A DNA stretch of 6,981 nucleotides from Bacteroidales bacterium (GTDB lineage Bacteria > Bacteroidota > Bacteroidia > Bacteroidales > VadinHA17). Below, one piece after another: positions 1 through 6,088 of this stretch (positions are counted from its first letter, which is position 1; every line of letters begins with the position of its first letter). The position numbers and the translations under genes were made by a program. Where the stretch lies: assembly GCA_022615595.1 (NCBI GenBank), contig JAKEGI010000258.1:1-6981 (forward strand), in the 5' to 3' direction. The notes beneath the pieces were generated by a model. It was not told where the DNA came from. It saw only the letters and a program-made list of their open reading frames with translations, and searched no databases.

Positions 1-253
1 AACCCACCGTAGCAGGTATGGCCATCCACAGGGTCTCCCTGACGCCGTAAATCTTCTGATCTCTGAAACTCCATGCTCCGACGGCACTCTGTACCAGGAC
101 GCCTATTCTGTTTGTGCCGTTGGCAATGTTTGCCGGCAGGCCGAGAAACATCAGCAGCGGCAGAGTCAGAAGCGAGCCACTGCCCGCGAGGGTATTCACA
201 AACCCGGCAAAGAGTCCGGCAGCTATGACTGCCAGGTACATATACCATTCCAT
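1..253 (-). CDS. TauE/SafE-family membrane permease, N-terminal part (runs off the left edge)
   Basis: This is the first 84 codons of an integral inner-membrane protein of the TauE/SafE (sulfite exporter / DUF81) family. Known members export small sulfur- or carbon-containing anions, and the substrate cannot be told from this fragment. The reading begins MEWYMYLAVIAAGLFAGFVN and continues through LAGSGSLLTLPLLMFLGLP and ANIANGTNRIGVLVQS. This is the typical first TauE repeat: a hydrophobic helix, a glycine-rich turn, a second helix ending in GLP, then the A-NGTNR segment. The rest of the protein lies outside the window. It starts 24 nt after the glyA stop on the same strand, so co-transcription with glyA is likely. 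ATG at 253 is taken as the start; ATG at 241 (MYLAV) would also serve. No Shine-Dalgarno sequence precedes either. Family call is firm; function is open. Confidence 0.85.
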   Translation of the reverse strand, partial: MEWYMYLAVIAAGLFAGFVNTLAGSGSLLTLPLLMFLGLPANIANGTNRIGVLVQSAVGAWSFRDQKIYGVRETLWMAIPATVG

Positions 254-277
254 CAGAGGAGAGCGTTCATTCTATAC

Positions 278-1558
278 CTAAACGGCAAAAAGAGGAAGAT
301 CTTTCATCATCTTCCGGACTCTTTCTCCCACTGATCCGATAACAGTCTCATTTTCGATGTTGCTGATCACCTCGTCAATAAAGCCTACTATGACGTTCAT
401 CTCCCCTTCTTTAAGACCGCGTGTCGTTATGGCGGGTGTCCCTACCCTTATCCCTGAAGTAAGGAACGGAGAACGCGAGTCAAATGGTACCATATTCTTA
501 TTAACTGTGATATGGGCCCTGACAAGGGTGTTCTCCGCTTTCTTGCCTGAAATCTCAGGGAACCTGGTTCTCAGGTCAATGAGCATTGAATGGTTGTCGG
601 TACCGTCTGATATTACTTTGTACCCCAGGTTCATAAAGGCCTCAGCCATGACTGACGCGTTTTTCTTTACCTGCTGCTGGTAAATACGAAACTCAGGTGT
701 GAGAGCCTCGCCGAAGGAGACTGCCTTGGCAGCTATCACATGTTCGAGCGGGCCTCCCTGTATGCCGGGGAAGACAGCTGAGTTAAGAACAGCCGACATC
801 ATTTTCAACTCTCCTTTCGGGGTTGTCAGCCCCCATGGATTGATAAAATCTTTTCCCATCAGGATGATCCCTCCCCGGGGACCACGGAGGGTTTTATGTG
901 TTGTCGAGGTAACTATGTGTGCTGATTTCAGGGGATTATCGAGCAAACCGGCAGCTATAAGCCCTGCAGGATGAGCCATGTCAACCATCAGCAGTGCCCC
1001 AATCCTGTCAGCAATCTCCCGCATACGACCATAGTTCCATTCCCTCGAATATGCCGAAGCACCAGCCACAATAAGCTTTGGCTTCTCTCTCAGGGCAACC
1101 TCCTCCATCATCTCATAATCAACGAGACCAGTCTCCTGCCTGACGCCATATGAGACCGGTTTGTAAAGTATTCCCGAGGAGTTCACCGGTGATCCGTGAG
1201 AGAGATGCCCGCCGTGAGAAAGGTCGAGCCCCATGAATGTGTCACCCGGCTTAAGCACGGCAAGAAAGACCGCCATATTTGCCTGTGCGCCCGAATGAGG
1301 CTGAACATTCGCATATTCAGCATCAAAAAGTTGCCTGACTCTGTCAATGGCCAGTTGCTCTACCTTATCTACAACTTCACAGCCTCCATAATACCTGTAA
1401 CCCGGATAACCCTCAGCATATTTGTTGGTAAGGACTGAACCCATGGCCTCAAGTACCTGGGAACTGACAAAATTCTCTGAAGCAATAAGTTCTATACCAT
1501 CAGTCTGACGTTCACGTTCATTATCTATCAGATCAAATATCACACTGTCTCTTTTCAT
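278..1558 (-). CDS. glyA: Serine hydroxymethyltransferase
   Basis: This cytosolic PLP enzyme interconverts serine plus tetrahydrofolate with glycine plus 5,10-methylene-tetrahydrofolate, and is the main source of one-carbon units. At 426 aa it is full length for the bacterial family. Visible landmarks are the ELIASENF motif (residues 23-30), the active-site segment NKYAEGYPG with YYGG (45-59), HSGAQAN (88-94), the PLP-contacting D193 and H196 in VDMAHPAGL, the Schiff-base K222 in [13 protein letters not shown], and the carboxylate-binding R371 in [11 protein letters not shown]. No key residue is missing. The start [11 protein letters not shown] and the end LPLFAV are typical of Bacteroidota GlyA. 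ATG at 1558 is the natural start. The gene probably initiates from a TATATTTG box about 65 nt upstream and continues into the tauE-like gene. Its stop TAG is followed one codon later by a second in-frame TAG. Confidence 0.98.
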   Translation of the reverse strand: MKRDSVIFDLIDNERERQTDGIELIASENFVSSQVLEAMGSVLTNKYAEGYPGYRYYGGCEVVDKVEQLAIDRVRQLFDAEYANVQPHSGAQANMAVFLAVLKPGDTFMGLDLSHGGHLSHGSPVNSSGILYKPVSYGVRQETGLVDYEMMEEVALREKPKLIVAGASAYSREWNYGRMREIADRIGALLMVDMAHPAGLIAAGLLDNPLKSAHIVTSTTHKTLRGPRGGIILMGKDFINPWGLTTPKGELKMMSAVLNSAVFPGIQGGPLEHVIAAKAVSFGEALTPEFRIYQQQVKKNASVMAEAFMNLGYKVISDGTDNHSMLIDLRTRFPEISGKKAENTLVRAHITVNKNMVPFDSRSPFLTSGIRVGTPAITTRGLKEGEMNVIVGFIDEVISNIENETVIGSVGERVRKMMKDLPLFAV

Positions 1559-1593
1559 ATTTATATCTATTAAAGTCTCTGATTATTAAATAC

Positions 1594-1611
1594 TTGAGTG
1601 CCAAAACTCAA
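1594..1611 (-). repeat. Small hairpin in the predicted glyA leader
   Basis: A perfect 6-bp inverted repeat, TTGAGT (1594-1599) and ACTCAA (1606-1611), is separated by a 6-nt loop. It lies 36 nt upstream of the glyA start, inside the leader predicted from the -7 box at 1625-1632. No U-tract follows it in the glyA direction, so it is not an obvious terminator. A role in mRNA stability or regulation is only inferred, and a stem this short can arise by chance in AT-rich DNA. Confidence 0.35.
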
Positions 1612-1613
1612 TC

Positions 1614-1623
1614 GTTCATGAAC
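1614..1623. promoter_or_regulatory. 10-bp palindrome GTTCATGAAC at the predicted glyA start point
   Basis: GTTCATGAAC is a perfect 10-bp palindrome immediately downstream of the TATATTTG box. It therefore overlaps the expected glyA transcription start (about 1619-1621). Dyad-symmetric sites in this position are typical of repressor operators. No regulator gene lies nearby to support that, so the operator role is inference. Confidence 0.3.
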
Positions 1624-1624
1624 A

Positions 1625-1632
1625 CAAATATA
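1625..1632 (-). promoter_or_regulatory. Candidate glyA promoter -7 box (TATATTTG)
   Basis: Read on the minus strand, this is TATATTTG, an exact match to the Bacteroidota -7 consensus TAnnTTTG. It would give a leader of roughly 60 nt before the glyA ATG. No convincing TTG-type -33 element lies 19-21 nt upstream, so the promoter call rests on the -7 box and its position. Confidence 0.45.
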
Positions 1633-1739
1633 CACTTAATTATAATTTTATCCATGAGCCGGATTTTTACTATTTTAGCATTTCAAGGAGACTCCGTTTA
1701 AGAATTGTATAACAGATCAGGTATATTAAACCAATTACC

Positions 1740-2873
1740 ATGAAAAAGATAATAACACTGGTTTTTGCAGCTCTGATGCTGGCAGGATGCGGACATGACA
1801 GTCCGCTGAACAGCACGGGGCATTATCCCTTGCCAGGGAAAATACCCGTTCCCGCACTCACATTCAATCCCGGGCACTACATCTGTTACCGTACCTCCAC
1901 TGAGATGATAATTGACGGTCATATTACCGACAGTGAATGGTCACTGGCGCCATGGAGCAATCTCTTCACTGACATTGAAGGTGACCTGAAGCCGAAGCCC
2001 CTGCATGACACCAGGATCAGGATGCTCTGGGATGACAACTATCTGTATGTGGCTGCCGAGCTTATCGAGCCGCATATCTGGGCCACTCTCAGGCAGCGTG
2101 ACACTATTATTTTTTACGACAATGACTTTGAAGTATTTATTGACCCGGATGGTGACACGCATGGCTATTATGAATTTGAAATTAATGCCTACAACACTGT
2201 ATGGGATCTGCTGCTCACAACACCCTACCGCGACTTCGGGAAGGTTATCGATGCATGGGATATCAAGGGACTGAAGTCATCTGTCAAAATCTTCGGGACA
2301 ATAAATAACCCTTCTGATATTGATGAAAAATGGACTATAGAGCTGGCCTTTCCCTTCGATGTGCTTAAAGAATGGGGAGATGTCCCTGCAGATGGAACGC
2401 AGTGGAGAGTAAATTTCTCGAGGGTAAACTGGAAGACAAAACCTGTTAACGGAAAGTACGTCAAGGAGGTTGACCCGGCCACCGGTAAAACTCTTCCCGA
2501 GTTTAACTGGTTATGGTCTCCGCAGGGCCTGATTAATGTACATTATCCTGAGATGTGGGGCTTCCTTCAGTTCAGCACCGGGGACGGGTCAGGCGAACCG
2601 TCAGGGTTCATTATGAATCCTGATGAAAAGATTAAATGGGAATTGCGCAAACTCTATTATGCACAGAGGGCATATGCAGCGGAGAAGAATCATTATGCAG
2701 ACAATGCTGCGATTCTCCTGGAGTATGGTTACAAGGCGAAGGGTGCGTCACCTGAAATTATAATCACCATGACAGGTTATGAGGCCTCTCTGCCTTCTGC
2801 GGACAAGAATGGATTTGTATACATCAACAGCCAGGGTCGCACCTGGATCATCGATCTGTCATCAGACAAATAA
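1740..2873 (+). CDS. Lipoprotein with CBM9-like (carbohydrate-binding family 9) domain
   Basis: This is a 377-aa predicted exported lipoprotein. MKKIITLVFAALMLAGC is a classic lipoprotein signal with lipobox L14-A15-G16-C17, so the mature protein is lipid-anchored at C17. Residues about 54-280 look like the CBM9-like/DOMON-type beta-sandwich common in Bacteroidota. They include IIDGHITDSEW, the strand RIRMLWDDNYLYVAAEL, DNDFEVFIDPDGD, YYEFEINAYNTVWDLLL, WTIELAFPFDVL, WRVNFSRVNW and a closing MWGFLQFS. Such domains bind glycans or heme in characterised relatives; the ligand here is unknown, and no catalytic domain is attached. Residues 295-375 form a separate C-terminal segment, KWELRKLYYAQRAYAAEKNHY followed by short beta strands, which resembles the pilin/pseudopilin fold (see findings). 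An in-frame TAA at 1710 and the signal peptide fix the start at ATG 1740. It appears monocistronic and converges on the ClC gene 37 nt away. The CBM9 call is strong; the biological role is not known. Confidence 0.85.
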   Translation: MKKIITLVFAALMLAGCGHDSPLNSTGHYPLPGKIPVPALTFNPGHYICYRTSTEMIIDGHITDSEWSLAPWSNLFTDIEGDLKPKPLHDTRIRMLWDDNYLYVAAELIEPHIWATLRQRDTIIFYDNDFEVFIDPDGDTHGYYEFEINAYNTVWDLLLTTPYRDFGKVIDAWDIKGLKSSVKIFGTINNPSDIDEKWTIELAFPFDVLKEWGDVPADGTQWRVNFSRVNWKTKPVNGKYVKEVDPATGKTLPEFNWLWSPQGLINVHYPEMWGFLQFSTGDGSGEPSGFIMNPDEKIKWELRKLYYAQRAYAAEKNHYADNAAILLEYGYKAKGASPEIIITMTGYEASLPSADKNGFVYINSQGRTWIIDLSSDK

Positions 2874-2910
2874 AATCCAATCTAAATGAAGGTAACCCTC
2901 CTCCGATGGA

Positions 2911-4725
2911 CTATTCTTCAGATACCTGCTTCAGAAGTTCACGGTAAGCGCTGAAAATTCTTGATTTTGAGATGAAGCCCACATACTGTCCACCGTCAAG
3001 GACAGGCAAGTTCCATGCACCTGTACGTGTGAAAGTGTCAAGGACTACATCTCCCCTCTCCCTGATGTCTATGTATGAGGGAGGTATCGTCATTATATCC
3101 CTGATGGTAATCTTATCATAGAGATCATGATTGAACATCTTGTCACGCACATCATCAAGCAGCACCACTCCTTCAAGAATATTGAATTCATCAACCACCG
3201 GGAAGAGATTCCTGTTTGACTTTGAAATCTGTTTTACCAGGTCACCCAGTGTGTCATTGGGGCTTACGGTGAGAAGATCCTTTTCCACTTCGTTGCTCCA
3301 GTCGAGCAGGGTCATTACCGCTTTGTCCTTGTCATGTGTTATCAGCTCGCCGCTTGCTGCCAACTGCTGGTGATAAATAGAATGCTTCTGGAATCCCCTT
3401 ATTGTGATAAATCCCACTGTAGAGGTCACTATCAGGGGAATGAACAGACCATAGCCCTCGGTTATCTCCGCAATAAGGAATATTGCAGTCAAAGGGGCAT
3501 GCAGGACTGCGGCGAACACACCTGCCATTCCTGCCAGTGTGAAGCTGCTGTCAGGCAGCGAGAGCCCGAACAGATGGTTTATCATATTGCTGAAAAGGTA
3601 ACCTGCAACCCCTCCGGTAAAGAGGGTTGGTGCGACTATACCGCCGACACCTCCGGCACCGTTGGTTGAAGCAGTGGCAATGACTTTAAAGAATACCAGG
3701 GCAGCAAGAAAGAGCATAAAGATCCAGAACCCTGATGCAACTTCACCGAAAAGGCTGACGCCTATGTCGCTGCCCGGCTCAGCCTTCAGCAGCGACATGA
3801 CCGTTCCGTACCCTTCGCCATAGAGTGCGGGAAAGATATATATCAGTATTCCAAGAGTGGTCCCTCCGGCCAGCATCCTGATGTAAATGTTGCCGATCTT
3901 CCGGAAGAGTCTCTCGATACCGATTGTAGCCCTTGTGAAATAGAATGCCACAAAGCCTGAGAAGATCCCAAGGATGAGATAGTATGGCAGGTTTCTGAGC
4001 AGGAACCCTTCCTTTACCTGGAAGGAAAAAAGAACATCACTGCCCATGAAGAAATAAGCCACCGTGGCAGCGGTGACTGATGATATCAGCAGTGGCACAA
4101 TGGAAGACATTGTAAGGTCAAGCATAAGGACTTCAAGCGTAAAAAGAATGCCTCCGATTGGCGCTTTGAATATGCCTGAGATTGCTCCGGCCGCTCCGCA
4201 ACCCAGCAAAAGGGTTATATTCTTATAGTTCAGGTTAAAGTACCTCCCGATGGTTGATCCGATTGATGAACCTGTCAGTGCAATGGGCGCCTCAGCCCCT
4301 ACTGAACCCCCGAATCCTATCGTAAGAGAACTGGCAATAATGGATGACCAGTTGTTATGTCTCTTCAGGTAGCTCTTACGTCGTGAGATGGCATACAGCA
4401 CCCTGCTGACACCGTGCGAGATATTGTCACGTACAACATATTTGACGAACAGAACAGTAAGGAAGATGCCCGCCAGAGGATAGGCCAGGGAAAGTATGCC
4501 TCCTCCGTCTTTCATGATTCCCTGGGTGAACAGCACATGAGTATAATGAATGGCATTCTTCATTATAACCGCTGCCATGGCACTGGTTATCCCGACCACA
4601 AAACTCAGCAGGTAGAGCAGCGTTTGCTGGTCAGAAAAAAAAGAGCCCAGTTGCCTGATCTTCCTTATAATTGATCTGTTCAAACTGATTCTGGTTATCT
4701 GCAATACGGACGATCGCTCCGACAA
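2911..4725 (-). CDS. ClC-family chloride channel/transporter with C-terminal CBS pair
   Basis: This polytopic inner-membrane protein of up to 604 aa moves chloride or similar anions. The membrane part spans about residues 36-455. The ClC signature regions are present: SHGVSRV (103-109) at the place of GSGIP, GGSVGAEAP (139-147) at the place of G(K/R)EGP with gating glutamate E145, GGIVAP (361-366) at the place of GGxFxP, and Y451 in SIYHQQL at the place of the chloride-coordinating Tyr of ClC-ec1. ILFTLEVLM (193-201) has E198 followed by V199, where ClC-ec1 has E202-E203. Residues about 485-540 and 545-600 are two CBS domains, which in other ClC proteins bind adenine nucleotides and modulate gating. 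The start is uncertain: the 4725 start is TTG, and there is no in-frame ATG between an upstream TAA and codon 50, which lies inside the first membrane helix. TTG at 4704 and TTG at 4683 are alternatives, the latter giving 590 aa. Family certain; channel versus exchanger undecided. Confidence 0.93.
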   Translation of the reverse strand: MSERSSVLQITRISLNRSIIRKIRQLGSFFSDQQTLLYLLSFVVGITSAMAAVIMKNAIHYTHVLFTQGIMKDGGGILSLAYPLAGIFLTVLFVKYVVRDNISHGVSRVLYAISRRKSYLKRHNNWSSIIASSLTIGFGGSVGAEAPIALTGSSIGSTIGRYFNLNYKNITLLLGCGAAGAISGIFKAPIGGILFTLEVLMLDLTMSSIVPLLISSVTAATVAYFFMGSDVLFSFQVKEGFLLRNLPYYLILGIFSGFVAFYFTRATIGIERLFRKIGNIYIRMLAGGTTLGILIYIFPALYGEGYGTVMSLLKAEPGSDIGVSLFGEVASGFWIFMLFLAALVFFKVIATASTNGAGGVGGIVAPTLFTGGVAGYLFSNMINHLFGLSLPDSSFTLAGMAGVFAAVLHAPLTAIFLIAEITEGYGLFIPLIVTSTVGFITIRGFQKHSIYHQQLAASGELITHDKDKAVMTLLDWSNEVEKDLLTVSPNDTLGDLVKQISKSNRNLFPVVDEFNILEGVVLLDDVRDKMFNHDLYDKITIRDIMTIPPSYIDIRERGDVVLDTFTRTGAWNLPVLDGGQYVGFISKSRIFSAYRELLKQVSEE

Positions 4726-4730
4726 ATATA
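4723..4730 (-). promoter_or_regulatory. Candidate ClC promoter -7 box (TATATTTG) overlapping the first possible start codon
   Basis: The minus-strand octamer TATATTTG is identical to the one upstream of glyA and matches TAnnTTTG. Its last three bases are the TTG at 4725. If it is a working -7 box, transcription would begin near 4716-4718, and the ClC protein would have to start at TTG 4704 or TTG 4683. No -33 element was recognised. Confidence 0.35.
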
Positions 4731-4761
4731 GAATAAAATGAGGAGCAGATATTTATTTTGG

Positions 4762-4769
4762 TAAGTTTG
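4762..4769 (+). promoter_or_regulatory. Candidate promoter -7 box for the M16 peptidase pair (TAAGTTTG)
   Basis: TAAGTTTG matches the Bacteroidota -7 consensus TAnnTTTG and sits in the 109-nt divergent gap between the ClC and M16 genes. It would give a leader of about 60 nt before ATG 4835. No clear -33 element is present at the expected spacing, so this is a candidate only. Confidence 0.4.
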
Positions 4770-4834
4770 GGGGAATTTTTGCTCTCTCTATATAACTGTA
4801 CCTTTACCGAAAAGAATTGGCCGGCTGCCTGTAA

Positions 4835-6088
4835 ATGCTTATGATTGAATTTAAAAGACATACTCTCTCTAACGGGCTCAGGGTAATTGCCCATTATGAC
4901 GCCAGTACACCGATGGTCACCACTGATATTCTTTATGACGTGGGCTCACGTGATGAAGATCCCGAAGCAACAGGGTTTGCCCACCTTTTTGAGCACCTGA
5001 TGTTCGGTGGAACGGCTGACGTCCCGGCTTTTGACACGCCTGTTATGATATCAGGCGGAGAAAATAACGCATTTACCAATAATGACATTACCAACTATTT
5101 TATAAACCTGCCTGCAAATAACCTGGAGACTGCCCTCTGGCTCGAGGCTGACAGGATGGTGGAACTTGATCTCTCAGAATCTAAACTGAGGATACAGAAA
5201 AGCGTGGTAACGGAGGAGTACAGGCAACGATATCTTAATCAGCCTTATGGAGACCTCCTCCTTTTGCTGAGACCGCTGGCCTACAAAAAACATCCTTACA
5301 TGTGGCCTGCCATAGGAAAGGATATAAGCCATATAGAGACGGCAGACAGCAAGAGGGTAAAGGAGTTCTACCGTAAACATTACAACCCTGCAAATGCAAT
5401 CCTGTGTGTGGCAGGCAATGTTCAACCCGATCATGTCTTCAGTATGGCAGACAAATGGTTCGGTGAAATCGCCCCTGGCAACCGCATTGTACGTGAACTT
5501 CCACAGGAACCTTCACAGACCGAAAGACGCGAGATCACCGTTCACCGCAAAGTGCCGGCTGCCCACCTGATTATGGCATTCCATACAGAAAGAAGAGAAA
5601 GTCGTGAATTCTATGTCCTTGATCTGCTTACAGATATACTTTCAGGCTGTGACTCAGGGCGTTTCCAGGAGGTACTTGTAAGAAAGAAAGAACTTTTCAG
5701 TGAGGCTGACATTTACCTCTCCGGGGAGATTGATCCGGGTCTGGTTATCTTCAGCGGAAGATTAAGAGACGGTGCAGAGATAAAAAAAGCTGAAGAGGCA
5801 GTCTGGGAAGAGTTGAACAGGTTAAGCACCGGGCAGGTTACATCTGCGGAGCTCAATAAGGCCCGTAACAGGTATGAGGCATCAAGGCTGATGTCTTACA
5901 TCAGTGCCGGGAATAAAGCATTCAATCTTGCCTTTCAGGAACTTCTCGGTGACGCTGATGGCATTAATACTGAGATCGAGCGTTATATGAGTGTCACACC
6001 CGCTGAGATCAGGGAGTGTTCGGCCCGAACATTCAAAGCAGGAAACTGTAGTGTAATCAATTATCTCCCTGAAAGCAATGAAGAATAA
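4835..6088 (+). CDS. M16-family zinc metallopeptidase, catalytic subunit
   Basis: This 417-aa protein belongs to the M16B (processing peptidase/insulinase-like) group and probably cleaves peptides or unfolded proteins. The inverted zinc motif H50-L-F-E53-H54 lies in TGFAHLFEHLMFGGT, and the distal ligand E128 lies in VVTEEYRQRY, 73 residues beyond H54, as expected. The N-terminal half (about 1-210) is the catalytic M16 domain. The C-terminal half (about 230-410) is the second M16 domain, with SGCDSGRFQEVL around R276. The Tyr that normally follows (pattern GLAY) appears as S289 in KKELFSEA. No signal peptide is visible, so a cytoplasmic location is likely. The next gene starts inside its last codons (11-nt overlap) and encodes a zinc-less partner, so a heterodimer is inferred. 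ATG 4841 (MIEFKRHTLSNGLRV) resembles family N-termini at least as well as ATG 4835. Substrate unknown. Confidence 0.93.
   Translation: MLMIEFKRHTLSNGLRVIAHYDASTPMVTTDILYDVGSRDEDPEATGFAHLFEHLMFGGTADVPAFDTPVMISGGENNAFTNNDITNYFINLPANNLETALWLEADRMVELDLSESKLRIQKSVVTEEYRQRYLNQPYGDLLLLLRPLAYKKHPYMWPAIGKDISHIETADSKRVKEFYRKHYNPANAILCVAGNVQPDHVFSMADKWFGEIAPGNRIVRELPQEPSQTERREITVHRKVPAAHLIMAFHTERRESREFYVLDLLTDILSGCDSGRFQEVLVRKKELFSEADIYLSGEIDPGLVIFSGRLRDGAEIKKAEEAVWEELNRLSTGQVTSAELNKARNRYEASRLMSYISAGNKAFNLAFQELLGDADGINTEIERYMSVTPAEIRECSARTFKAGNCSVINYLPESNEE

Noticed and set aside
357..1438. Several open frames of 60-108 codons on the plus strand opposite glyA
   Set aside because: They are antisense to a fully conserved glyA, have no recognisable domains, and arise from the codon use of the real gene.
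1671..1678. TATTTTAG as a -7 box for the lipoprotein gene
   Set aside because: It has one mismatch at an important position of TAnnTTTG and no -33 element. TATAAC at 1708-1713 is no better.
2874..2910. Search for a bidirectional terminator between the convergent lipoprotein and ClC genes
   Set aside because: The 37 nt contain only a trivial GGTAACC symmetry and no stem followed by a T-tract, so no terminator is called.
3131..4674. Plus-strand frames of 80-111 codons opposite the ClC gene
   Set aside because: They are antisense to a clearly conserved membrane protein, Cys/His-rich by chance, and match no family.
4631..4894. 87-codon minus-strand frame covering the ClC/M16 divergent gap
   Set aside because: It overlaps the starts of both flanking genes in other frames, has low-complexity composition with no domain pattern, and spans the predicted promoters.
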